Assembly (NCBI GenBank): GCA_014799675.1
Contig: JAAVHM010000065.1
Span: 1 to 11,597 of the forward strand
Origin: Ruminococcus sp.
Lineage (GTDB): Bacteria; Bacillota; Clostridia; Oscillospirales; Ruminococcaceae
DNA: 11,597 nt
Reading direction: 5' to 3'
Below the pieces are notes generated by a model. That model was not told the origin of the DNA and searched no databases. It saw nothing but the letters and a program-made list of their open reading frames with translations. The position numbers were made by a program, and so were the translations under genes. Below are positions 1-6,484 of this stretch, one piece after another. Positions within the stretch are counted from its first letter, which is position 1. Every line of letters starts with the position of its first letter.

Positions 1-598
1 CGCCGCTTGACTGATTTTGAATTTCGGGCAGAATGCGGGCTTTGCGCATAACGTTGGAAAGGGGCTTGTAGATGAGCATTGTCAATGCGCTGTTCAGCAC
101 GCCTTTAAGCAGGTTGAACGGCAGAAAACACGGCAGAAGCATTTCAGCGACCGCCTCGCGGGGCATACCCATATAAAGGGGCGTGATAAGGTAATTCCAT
201 GCCAGCATGACCGCTGTCATAAGTATGGTACTTATGCAAAGTCCCGCAAACGCGCCTTTTATTGTGTGGAACTTTTTGTAAATAATTGCCGCTGTGCAGG
301 CAAAAGCAGAGGTGCCGATAAAGTTCATAATCGCGCCGATAGGTCCTGTGTCGCTGACGGTCACCATTTCGATAAGGGAGACCACCGCCGAGGTAATAAG
401 GGACGCGAGAGGTCCGAACATGAAGCCGCTGATCGTGATTATTACGTCCTTTGGCTCATATTTCAGGAACAGCACCACGGGGACTTTTATCACCACCATG
501 ACAATATACGCCAGTGCCGCCATTACCGCAAGTACAACCATTTTCTTTGTATCCATGCGGGATTTGTTTTTGCTTTCGAGTGTTACAGATTTTTCCAT
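1..598 (-). CDS. ribU: Riboflavin ECF transporter substrate-binding (S) component, partial at the C-terminus
   Basis: Membrane S component that binds riboflavin and works with the shared ECF module (EcfT plus two ATPases, not in this window) to import it. The 199 visible residues are very hydrophobic with several membrane helices. They include an Ala-rich first helix (about residues 20-36, AVMAALAYI), the kind of small-residue helix that S components use to dock on EcfT. They also include the RibU-like stretch YEPKDVIITISGFMFGP (47-63) and NYLITPLYMGMP (135-146). RibU proteins are usually about 190-210 aa, so only a few residues are probably missing beyond base 1. The ATG at 596-598 is preceded by AAGGTGG with six bases of spacing. 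The FMN riboswitch directly upstream strongly supports riboflavin as substrate. It is the last gene visible and probably forms its own riboswitch-controlled unit. Confidence 0.93.
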   Translation of the reverse strand, partial: MEKSVTLESKNKSRMDTKKMVVLAVMAALAYIVMVVIKVPVVLFLKYEPKDVIITISGFMFGPLASLITSAVVSLIEMVTVSDTGPIGAIMNFIGTSAFACTAAIIYKKFHTIKGAFAGLCISTILMTAVMLAWNYLITPLYMGMPREAVAEMLLPCFLPFNLLKGVLNSALTMLIYKPLSNVMRKARILPEIQNQSSG

Positions 599-652
599 AA
601 GATTACCACCTTTTAATTAATAAAATATTAATAAAGCAGTCCATAACAGAAA

Positions 653-682
653 ACGTCCGCAGAAATTTCTTTCCACGGACGT
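653..682 (-). terminator. Predicted intrinsic terminator, expression platform of the FMN riboswitch
   Basis: Read on the minus strand, arms ACGTCCG (682-676) and CGGACGT (659-653) form a 7-bp stem around a loop that itself contains the palindrome AGAAATTTCT. The stem runs straight into TTTTCTG. It lies between the aptamer and the ribU start codon, where an FMN-responsive terminator would be expected. The U tract is short and interrupted, so efficiency is uncertain. Confidence 0.6.
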
Positions 683-717
683 ACTCGCGCATTATGCCAA
701 AATTTGGCGAAGCGTTT

Positions 718-905
718 GTTTCTTTCATCCGGACTATACCGTCGGTTTCGGAATTTCACCGAATCAACAAGGCTAAGCCTTGACCCTTTCCGTTTGTGAC
801 TATATCAAAAAGGTTCAAAAGCTGCGCGGTAAGTAAAATATTACACACCGTTGCCTATGCTCGCGGACTTTACCGCCGGTGAGGAATTACACCTCGCCCT
901 GAAAC
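718..905 (-). ncRNA. FMN riboswitch (RFN element) upstream of ribU
   Basis: The minus strand carries the conserved RFN blocks in the right order. They are GAGGTGTAATTCCTCACC followed by GGCGGT, then AGTCCGCGAGC, then GATTCGGTGAAATTCCGAA, then CCGACGGTATAGTCCGGATG and AAAGAA. The closing P1 helix can be drawn as GTTTC (905-901) with GAAAC (722-718). A variable arm contains the hairpin CAAGGC/GCCTTG (768-782). By established knowledge this aptamer binds FMN and lowers expression of riboflavin synthesis or transport genes; here the target is ribU. This element and its terminator fill the 599-934 gap between genes. I see no clear separate promoter, so the 5' boundary of the transcript is unknown. 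Confidence 0.95.
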
Positions 906-934
906 AGATTGCATTTATTCGATTTTTGCGGGAA

Positions 935-1354
935 TTACTCCCCTGCCTCGTCATCGTCCTCAAAGTCAAATTCAAGGAGCTCGCCGCAGCCGGGACAGGT
1001 CATTGAACCTTCCTCAAGCATACCCTCGTTAAGGCAGATAGTATCGCCGCAGCTGGGACATACTACCTCGTAAAGCTCGTCGTCATCGTCATAGCAGTCG
1101 CAGTCGTCGTCATCGCAGCAGCAATCGTCGTCGATCTCATAGAAATCACGCTCGACCATGCCCAAGTCCTCGTCGATAGTGTCAACTACCTCAACAATTT
1201 CGTCGATCTGATCCTGCATATCCTCAACGGACAATGCCATATCCTGTAAAATATCAGCCATTGCGGCAATTACTTTACCCTCTTTTGTGGTCTCGTCAAG
1301 GTCAAGACCCTCCATAAGACCTTTAAGATAAGACACCTTTTCACCAAGCTTCAT
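935..1354 (-). CDS. CD1247-type acidic protein with C-terminal zinc ribbon
   Basis: A 139-aa protein matching, from memory, the clostridial family called CD1247 N-terminal domain protein; its function is not established. Residues 1-70 are helical and probably coiled coil, beginning MKLGEKVSYLKGLMEGL and including DEIVEVVDTIDEDLG. Residues 75-92 are an unusual Asp/Cys tract with cysteines at 78-80, 85 and 87. A zinc ribbon follows (C99-x2-C102 and C120-x2-C123, with an extra C107), ending in an acidic tail. I count 48 Asp/Glu against 6 Lys/Arg. The ATG has an AAAGGAG ribosome binding site ten bases upstream. It follows efp, a neighbour I recall for this family in other clostridia, which hints at a translation-linked or regulatory role (inference). 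A weak promoter-like pair (TTGCCT, 16 bases, TAAAAT, at 1403-1376) overlaps the upstream short repeat. Confidence 0.85.
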   Translation of the reverse strand: MKLGEKVSYLKGLMEGLDLDETTKEGKVIAAMADILQDMALSVEDMQDQIDEIVEVVDTIDEDLGMVERDFYEIDDDCCCDDDDCDCYDDDDELYEVVCPSCGDTICLNEGMLEEGSMTCPGCGELLEFDFEDDDEAGE

Positions 1355-1385
1355 AGGTAATATACTCCTTTCAGAATTTTAGAAA

Positions 1386-1405
1386 TTAAGAAGCAAGAGG
1401 CAAGA
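1386..1405. repeat. Dispersed short intergenic repeat, single-arm copy
   Basis: The plus strand reads TTAAGAAGCAAGAGGCAAGA. The exact reverse complement occurs at 7920-7939 in the nadD-yqeK gap, where it forms one arm of a long hairpin. Two identical 20-base intergenic matches 6.5 kb apart are unlikely by chance in 11.6 kb. This copy lies between efp and the CD1247-type gene and lacks the second arm. It may be a remnant or a solo unit of a dispersed family. Confidence 0.7.
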
Positions 1406-1465
1406 ATTTACATTGTTCAAAATTTCTATATAAAAGTTTTACAAGTAATACACACTTACACGTAA

Positions 1466-2023
1466 TCAAGCGCGCTCCATGTATTCGCCTGTTCTTGTGT
1501 CAATTCTGATAGTTTCGCCCTCGTCGATAAAGAGGGGAACTTTGATTTCCGCACCTGTTTCAAGGGTTGCGGGCTTTGTAGCGTTTGTTGCTGTGTCGCC
1601 CTTGAAGCCTGGGTCTGTCTGTGTAACAACCAGCTCAACAAAGTTGGGAGGCTCAACAGCGAAAACCTTGCCCTTATAAGAGCAAACCTTACAGATCATT
1701 TCTTCCTTAACAAACTTGAAGTTGTCGGAAAGCTCCGCGGAGCTGATAGGAACCTGCTCGTAGGTCTCTGGATCCATAAAATAGTACAAATCGCCGTCGG
1801 TGTAGGAATACTGCATATCCTTTCTCTCAACAAAAGCTGTAGGGAACTTTGCGGAGGGGTTATAGCTCTTTTCAACCACCGAACCCGAAATAACATTCTT
1901 GACTTTAGTTCTTACAAAAGCTGCGCCTTTACCCGGTTTAACGTGCTGGAATTCAACAACCTGAAGCACGTTGCCGTCCTCTTCAAAGGTAACGCCGTTT
2001 CTGAAATCGCCTGCTGTAATCAT
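1466..2023 (-). CDS. efp: Translation elongation factor P
   Basis: EF-P binds between the P and E sites and relieves ribosome stalling at polyproline stretches. The 185-aa product has the normal length and three-domain layout: an N-terminal KOW-like domain (about 1-60), then two OB folds. Conserved FQHVKPGKGAAF puts the loop-tip lysine at K32, the position that is modified in many bacteria. The C-terminal OB signature (GDTATNATKPATLETGAEI and RIDTRTGEYMERA) is intact. A longer in-frame start at 2113 would add 30 unrelated residues and would overlap the promoter. The chosen ATG at 2021-2023 has AAGGATGG eight bases upstream, whereas the ATG at 2035 lies inside that ribosome binding site. It is transcribed from its own promoter at 2085-2113. 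No EF-P modification gene is visible here. Confidence 0.97.
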   Translation of the reverse strand: MITAGDFRNGVTFEEDGNVLQVVEFQHVKPGKGAAFVRTKVKNVISGSVVEKSYNPSAKFPTAFVERKDMQYSYTDGDLYYFMDPETYEQVPISSAELSDNFKFVKEEMICKVCSYKGKVFAVEPPNFVELVVTQTDPGFKGDTATNATKPATLETGAEIKVPLFIDEGETIRIDTRTGEYMERA

Positions 2024-2084
2024 AAAATTAACCATCCTTTTAGAAATATTCTGCTTAACGCAAACATACAAAAAGCTTACATAT

Positions 2085-2113
2085 ATTTTACCACAAATTT
2101 TTATATTTTGCAA
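2085..2113 (-). promoter_or_regulatory. Sigma-A-type promoter of efp
   Basis: Minus strand -35 TTGCAA (2113-2108), 17-base spacer, -10 TAAAAT (2090-2085). The predicted start lies about 55 bases before the efp ATG. It sits in the AT-rich gap just after the rpsU terminator, where a new transcription unit is expected. Confidence 0.72.
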
Positions 2114-2188
2114 GTGTTTTTAACAAATTTATTCCAAATTGAATAAATTTTCATATAAGCTTGGCAAAAAATTACTTTTTACAAACTA

Positions 2189-2212
2189 AACGGGCAGAAT
2201 AATCTGCCCGTT
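2189..2212 (-). terminator. Rho-independent terminator of rpsU
   Basis: A perfect 10-bp stem, AACGGGCAGA and TCTGCCCGTT, closes a 4-base loop (TTAT on the minus strand). It is followed on that strand by TTTAGTTTG, about 30 bases past the rpsU stop codon. The hairpin is symmetric, but all flanking genes run on the minus strand, so it is assigned there. Confidence 0.82.
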
Positions 2213-2242
2213 CATTTTCAATTAAGCGTTAATAATTTACAA

Positions 2243-2416
2243 TTAATACTTACGCTTACGAGCAGCCTCGGATTTTTTCTTACGTTTTACCGAAGGCTTC
2301 TCATAGTGTTCTCTTTTACGAACCTCGGCAATAACGCCGTCCTTTGCACAGCTTCTCTTGAAGCGTTTAAGAGCAGTATCCAAGGATTCGTTTTTTCCAA
2401 CACGAATTTCAGCCAT
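2243..2416 (-). CDS. rpsU: 30S ribosomal protein S21
   Basis: A 57-aa basic protein of the small subunit head and platform region that assists initiation. It begins MAEIRVGKNESLDTALKRFK, contains RSCAKDGVIAEVRKREHYEKP and ends in the Lys/Arg-rich tail KRKKKSEAARKRKY, all typical of bacterial S21. Length is normal for Firmicutes (about 57-60 aa). The ATG at 2414-2416 follows an extended GGGAGGG ribosome binding site by six bases. The gene is monocistronic: a near-consensus promoter and long leader precede it and a strong terminator follows. A hairpin in the leader may matter for regulation. Confidence 0.97.
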   Translation of the reverse strand: MAEIRVGKNESLDTALKRFKRSCAKDGVIAEVRKREHYEKPSVKRKKKSEAARKRKY

Positions 2417-2459
2417 TTCATTCCCTCCCTTTGCCCTGCGGCAGAGGTTTTATATATTA

Positions 2460-2488
2460 GGCTCGGACGGAATAATTTCCGCAGAGCC
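2460..2488 (-). promoter_or_regulatory. Hairpin in the rpsU 5' leader
   Basis: Arms GGCTC and GAGCC at the ends, with inner arms GGAA and TTCC, can fold into an interrupted stem-loop on the minus strand RNA between promoter and start codon. No U tract follows on either strand, so it is not an intrinsic terminator. A role in S21 autoregulation or RNA stability is only a guess. Confidence 0.4.
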
Positions 2489-2546
2489 GCCATACATACT
2501 GTAACAAAGCTATAGCATTGCAGAGTATATAAGAGATAACTATATT

Positions 2547-2576
2547 ATTATACCTCATTTATACCGTCCTTGTCAA
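2547..2576 (-). promoter_or_regulatory. Near-consensus sigma-A promoter of rpsU
   Basis: Minus strand -35 TTGACA (2576-2571), 18-base spacer, -10 TATAAT (2552-2547). Both hexamers are perfect, as befits a ribosomal protein gene. The predicted transcript has a leader of about 120 bases before the rpsU ATG. Confidence 0.82.
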
Positions 2577-2599
2577 TAGCTATTGAAAAAAAACTGTAC

Positions 2600-2616
2600 A
2601 AAAAATCAGATTTTTT
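2600..2616 (-). terminator. Possible A/T-only terminator after the 148-aa hypothetical gene
   Basis: An AAAAAAT/ATTTTTT stem with a CAG-type loop is followed on the minus strand by GTACAG and a run of eight T. It separates the 148-aa hypothetical gene from the rpsU promoter. The stem has no G-C pairs, so it is a weak candidate. The 2617-2698 stretch upstream of it holds no gene, only small inverted repeats such as GGAAAT/ATTTCC and the direct repeat AATGTCACA (2623-2631 and 2646-2654). Confidence 0.3.
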
Positions 2617-2698
2617 TTCGGCAATGTCACATAATGCGACTTTTAAATGTCACAAGCGGAAATATCATTTCCATTTATTGGAATGCAGTTCATAATTT

Positions 2699-3145
2699 TT
2701 ACTTTCTTTCAGAACAATTGATTGCTTCTTCAATAATATCATTTACCATGTTTGCTGTATTTGGATTTTCAAACGGAAAACAATCATGTCCTATCCACAA
2801 AGCCATTCCATTTTCGTTGCCGCCTTTTCCATTACTTCCAGTTATCATATAAACAAAATCACCACTCATGTCATCAGTTTCATATAATTTTATATCGTAA
2901 CCAGACATATAGTGATTATCAAAACCCCATGCCCGATAAGAAGTTTTATCATTTTTATATATATCAACTATTTGCTTAAACTGCTCATCTGTAAGAGTTA
3001 TACCACCGTTGTCTGTGACAACCGAGTATGAATGATATTTTGAAAAATTCGGCTGTTGATTAACATATAAAATGAACCCTGCTGCAAATACCAATATGGG
3101 GAGGATTATGCACAATGCTATTAATGTCTTTTTACAGATTTTCAT
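2699..3145 (-). CDS. Hypothetical membrane-anchored protein, 148 aa
   Basis: I do not recognise this protein. The N-terminus, MKICKKTLIALCIILPILVFAAGFILY, is a positively charged start followed by one hydrophobic helix (about residues 8-27). It reads as a signal anchor rather than a cleaved signal; no lipobox cysteine follows. The remaining roughly 120 residues should lie outside the cell. They are rich in Tyr, Asp and Asn, with a Gly/Asn-rich turn (TGSNGKGGNEN) before ALWIGHDCFPFENP. The ATG at 3143-3145 has GGAGG eight bases upstream; an earlier in-frame ATG at 3181 has no ribosome binding site and falls in a hairpin. Sampled lines are about 33-35% GC, against about 55% at the nearby leuS end, suggesting an acquired or fast-evolving gene. 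It may be read through from leuS. Confidence 0.75.
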   Translation of the reverse strand: MKICKKTLIALCIILPILVFAAGFILYVNQQPNFSKYHSYSVVTDNGGITLTDEQFKQIVDIYKNDKTSYRAWGFDNHYMSGYDIKLYETDDMSGDFVYMITGSNGKGGNENGMALWIGHDCFPFENPNTANMVNDIIEEAINCSERK

Positions 3146-3155
3146 GTCAAAGACC

Positions 3156-3196
3156 TCCGATTTTTTCGGAGCAGACAGCATAAAGCTGCCGTCTGC
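3156..3196 (-). other. Tandem hairpins between leuS and the 148-aa gene
   Basis: Two stem-loops lie back to back. GCAGAC...GTCTGC with inner AGC/GCT and a 3-base bulge (3171-3196) touches the leuS stop codon. TCCGA/TCGGA with a 5-base loop (3156-3170) follows. Neither is followed by a U tract on the minus strand, so they are not a standard terminator. The second hairpin includes part of the GGAGG ribosome binding site of the downstream gene and could limit its translation (inference). Confidence 0.45.
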
Positions 3197-5601
3197 TATT
3201 TTACAACGATATTTACAAGTCTGCCCTTGACGTAAATTTCCTTAACGATATTCTTTCCGTCAATTGCCGCGGCAACGTCGGGGGCTGCCTTGGCGATTTC
3301 CAAAGCTGCGGCTTGCTCGGCTTCCGCGGGAACCATTACCTTTGCTTTTATCTTGCCGTTTACCTGCACGGCAACCTCTATCTCGCTGTCAACGCAGAGC
3401 TTCTCGTCATATTTTACCCATTCCTGCTCGTTCAGTATTCCGCCGAAAATTTTGTTATACATTTCCTCGGTAATATGTGGTGCAAATGGGTTGAGCATTA
3501 TCAGCAGGGACTTCATTTCGGCTTTGTTGATACTGCCGAAATCGTACACCTCATTTATCAGGCTCATCATTGCGGCAACGGCGGTGTTGAACTTCATTGC
3601 CTCGATATCCTCGGAAACCTTTTTAATGGTCTTGTGCATGAGGGAAGTAAGCTCGGGGCGGTAATTATCGCCGTCAACAAGCTTTTCCTGCAAAGCCCAT
3701 ATTCTGTCAAGGAAACGCTTACAGCCTTTCATGCTGGTCTCGCTCCATGGAGCAGCCTGCTCGTAGTCGCCCATAAACAGGACGTAAACACGGAGGACGT
3801 CCGCGCCGTACTGATCTACAACGTCGTTGGGGTCAACAACGTTTCCCTTGGACTTACTCATCTTGTCGCCGTCGGGTCCAAGGACAAGTCCCTGTGCCGT
3901 TCTCTTGGCGTATGGCTCGTCGCAGGGGACTTCTCCCTGATCGTACAAAAATCTGTGCCAAAATCTGGAATAAATCATATGGCGGGTAACGTGTTCCATG
4001 CCGCCGTTGTACCAGTCAACTGGCATCCAGTACTTCAATGCTTCCTGTGAAGCGAAAGCCTCGTTATTGTTGGGGTCGCAGTAGCGGAGGAAGTACCATG
4101 ATGAACCTGCCCACTGGGGCATTGTGTCGGTCTCACGCTTTGCGTCGCCGCCGCACTTTGGACACTTGCAATGCACGAACTCGTCTATTTTTGCAAGGGG
4201 GCTTTCTCCGTCAGTACCGGGCTGGAAATTCTCCACGGGGGGAAGCTTCAAAGGCAATTCGTCATAGGGAACTGCCACCATGCCGCAGGTTGGGCAATGT
4301 ACGATAGGGATAGGCTCGCCCCAGTAACGCTGGCGGTTGAACGCCCAGTCTTTCATTTTATACTGTATGCCCTTTTCGCCGCAGCCCTTTTCCGCAAGGA
4401 CTTCCAGCATTTTTGCGATAGCTTCCTTTTTGTTGGCAATGCCGTTGAGCGCGCCCGAATTTACCATTTCGCCGTCGCCTGTGTAGGCTTCCTTGGAAAT
4501 GTCGCCGCCCTTGATTACCTCGATAATGTCGATACCGAATTTCTTGGCGAAATCATAGTCTCTCGTATCGTGGGCGGGAACAGCCATAATTGCGCCTGTG
4601 CCGTAGCCCATCATTACATAGTCGGAAATATATATGGGAATTTCCTTGCCTGTAACGGGGTTTACCGCTGTAAATCCGTCTATCTTAACGCCTGTTTTGT
4701 CCTTGACAAGCTGTGTACGCTCGAACTCGCTCTTCTTTGCACACTCGGCTTTGTAGGCGTCCAGCTCGGCAATGTTGGCAATGCTGTCTCTGTACTTTTC
4801 GATAATGGGGTGCTCGGGGGCGATTACCATAAATGTCACGCCGTAGAGGGTATCGGGACGTGTGGTATAGATACGGAGCTGCTCGCCGTTTTCCTTAATA
4901 GAAAAATTTACGAACGCGCCTGTGGACTTGCCTATCCAGTTCTCCTGCTGGAGGCGGATATTGGGCAGGTAGTTTACCTCGTCAAGACCCTGCAAAAGCT
5001 TTTCGGCGTACTCTGTAATACGGAGATACCATACTTCCTTGGTTTTCTGCACTATCTCGCTGTGGCAGATGTCGCACTTGCCGCCCTGTGAGTCCTCGTT
5101 GGAGAGGACTACCTTACAGCTTGGGCAATAGTTTACCAAAGTCTTGTCTCTGAAAACAAGACCGTTCTCGAACATTTTCAGGAATATCCACTGTGTCCAC
5201 TTATAGTAATCCTCGTCGGTGGTGTCAATTACCCTTGACCAGTCAAAGGAAAATCCCACGCGCTTTAGCTGATTTGTAAATTTTTCTATATTTTTGTCGG
5301 TAACAACTCTCGGGTGCACGCCTGTTTTTACGGCGGTATTCTCGGTAGGCAGACCGTATGCGTCAAAGCCTATGGGAAACAGGACATTATAGCCCTCCAG
5401 ACGGCGTTTGCGGCTTACCACTTCAAGTCCGGAATAAGCCTTGATGTGACCAACGTGCATACCTGCTCCCGAGGGGTAAGGGAACTCAACGAGGGCGTAA
5501 AACTTAGGCTTTTTGCTGCCTGTTTCAGCCTTGAATGTGCCGTGCTCATCCCAGTATTGCTGCCATTTTTTTTCGGCAGCGGCGTAATCGTATCTTTCCA
5601 A
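3196..5601 (-). CDS. leuS: Leucine-tRNA ligase, TTG start
   Basis: Class I synthetase that charges tRNA-Leu with leucine, using ATP, in the cytoplasm. The 801-aa product is full length for bacteria. Visible landmarks are the HIGH motif as HVGH (49-52), a zinc-binding module with C159, C162, C176 and C179, and the editing (CP1) domain with TTRPDT (246-251) and GYGTGAIMAVPAHDTRDYDF (332-351). A second Cys cluster (C436, C439, C478, C480, C483) and the KMSKS loop (580-584) follow, then the anticodon-binding and C-terminal domains. The start is TTG at 5599-5601, with AAAGGA nine bases upstream and no in-frame ATG nearby; a TTG start may lower translation. No T-box leader is present in the 45-base gap before it, so it is probably co-transcribed with the genes upstream. 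Confidence 0.98.
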   Translation of the reverse strand: MERYDYAAAEKKWQQYWDEHGTFKAETGSKKPKFYALVEFPYPSGAGMHVGHIKAYSGLEVVSRKRRLEGYNVLFPIGFDAYGLPTENTAVKTGVHPRVVTDKNIEKFTNQLKRVGFSFDWSRVIDTTDEDYYKWTQWIFLKMFENGLVFRDKTLVNYCPSCKVVLSNEDSQGGKCDICHSEIVQKTKEVWYLRITEYAEKLLQGLDEVNYLPNIRLQQENWIGKSTGAFVNFSIKENGEQLRIYTTRPDTLYGVTFMVIAPEHPIIEKYRDSIANIAELDAYKAECAKKSEFERTQLVKDKTGVKIDGFTAVNPVTGKEIPIYISDYVMMGYGTGAIMAVPAHDTRDYDFAKKFGIDIIEVIKGGDISKEAYTGDGEMVNSGALNGIANKKEAIAKMLEVLAEKGCGEKGIQYKMKDWAFNRQRYWGEPIPIVHCPTCGMVAVPYDELPLKLPPVENFQPGTDGESPLAKIDEFVHCKCPKCGGDAKRETDTMPQWAGSSWYFLRYCDPNNNEAFASQEALKYWMPVDWYNGGMEHVTRHMIYSRFWHRFLYDQGEVPCDEPYAKRTAQGLVLGPDGDKMSKSKGNVVDPNDVVDQYGADVLRVYVLFMGDYEQAAPWSETSMKGCKRFLDRIWALQEKLVDGDNYRPELTSLMHKTIKKVSEDIEAMKFNTAVAAMMSLINEVYDFGSINKAEMKSLLIMLNPFAPHITEEMYNKIFGGILNEQEWVKYDEKLCVDSEIEVAVQVNGKIKAKVMVPAEAEQAAALEIAKAAPDVAAAIDGKNIVKEIYVKGRLVNIVVK

Positions 5602-5646
5602 AATGATCAGTCCTTTTCTGTAATTTCTTGTTTATTTAAAAATATT

Positions 5647-6438
5647 TTATAATATTTTATGTACTTTGATTTTTTTGTACCTTACCGCAAAAGCTGTCCC
5701 CGCCGCGATTGCAGCCGCTATGCACAGAACGCTTAGCCATGTCGGATACACGTACAGATCCAAATTGTAATCCCACGGTATAAGCCGTTCGTAATTAAGT
5801 CTGTTTATCATTACTGCAAATAAATTATGCGCCGAATGAGCAAGTATGCAGTAAAACAGATTATTCGTCAGAAAATATATGACCGCTAACAGCAGTCCAG
5901 CAATGACCGTATCGCCGATATAAAAGCCAGACGGCAAATGTGCTGCCGCAAACAGTATTCCCGATAAGAATATTTTAGCTGCTGCGTTCATATTTTCAAG
6001 CTGCAAAAAGCAAAGCTTGCGGAAAAGCAGTTCTTCCATAACGGGGATAAGCATGGCGTTTTTTATTATTGAAAAAGCAAAGCCGAGTATGCTTTGATAT
6101 TCCTCTATATAGCTTGGGATGAGCGGAGAATTTCCACCGAAAATCAGTCTTGCAATGGTATAGTAAGCAACAGGATATGCCATAAAAAACACGCAAATGA
6201 ACACGCAGAAAAGCTTGTCCGCAGTGTCTTCCGCCGCTGTGCTTTTCTTTTTTATCAGCCTTATCAATACTGCTGTCGAAACAACGTATCCTACCAAATC
6301 AGAAGTAAATGCGGTGATATCGTTATTTAACTCAAATGCGGAAAAAATGATTTTCAAGCCAATCGGCAAAGCCCCCGCAAGCAGAAATATCACTATAAAC
6401 CAGCCTAAAAATTTGGCTGTATTTTTGACGTGAACCAC
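5647..6438 (-). CDS. CPBP-family glutamic-type intramembrane protease
   Basis: Polytopic membrane protein of the CPBP (CAAX protease and bacteriocin-processing, Abi) family. Known members cleave prenylated proteins or peptides, or protect against bacteriocins; the substrate here is unknown. The catalytic motifs are intact: EELLFR (E135, E136, R140), FAAAH (F163, H167) and HSAHN (H201, N205). About seven or eight hydrophobic segments span the 263 residues, and the tail is basic. The open frame extends to an ATG at 6654, but that would overlap the upstream gene with unrelated sequence. I chose GTG at 6436-6438 because AAAAGGAG lies ten bases upstream. The gap to the upstream membrane protein is 46 bases and to leuS 45, so they look like one transcription unit. 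Its place between rsfS and leuS is not the usual order. Confidence 0.85.
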   Translation of the reverse strand: MVHVKNTAKFLGWFIVIFLLAGALPIGLKIIFSAFELNNDITAFTSDLVGYVVSTAVLIRLIKKKSTAAEDTADKLFCVFICVFFMAYPVAYYTIARLIFGGNSPLIPSYIEEYQSILGFAFSIIKNAMLIPVMEELLFRKLCFLQLENMNAAAKIFLSGILFAAAHLPSGFYIGDTVIAGLLLAVIYFLTNNLFYCILAHSAHNLFAVMINRLNYERLIPWDYNLDLYVYPTWLSVLCIAAAIAAGTAFAVRYKKIKVHKIL

Positions 6439-6484
6439 TCTAAAAGCACTCCTTTTGTCTGCTGCGCCTATGTTTATGTAAGAT

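Noticed and set aside
17..616. Plus-strand open frame of 199 codons at the left end
   Set aside because: Antisense to ribU, His/Arg/Cys-rich with no domain; the minus-strand product is a clear S component.
2024..2113. Thirty-residue extension of efp
   Set aside because: EF-P normally starts M-I-x-A-G-D-F; the extension covers the leader and promoter and no ribosome binding site supports it.
2287..2493. 68-codon minus-strand frame overlapping rpsU
   Set aside because: It is a different frame of the rpsU region with no ribosome binding site, while rpsU itself is unmistakable.
4171..5091. Long plus-strand open frame (306 codons) and a 245-codon one at 3313-4050
   Set aside because: Both lie antisense inside leuS, show no recognisable domain, and arise from leuS codon bias; leuS has complete family motifs.
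5602..5646. T-box or attenuator before leuS
   Set aside because: Only 45 AT-rich bases separate leuS from the preceding gene; no T-box sequence or specifier loop fits.
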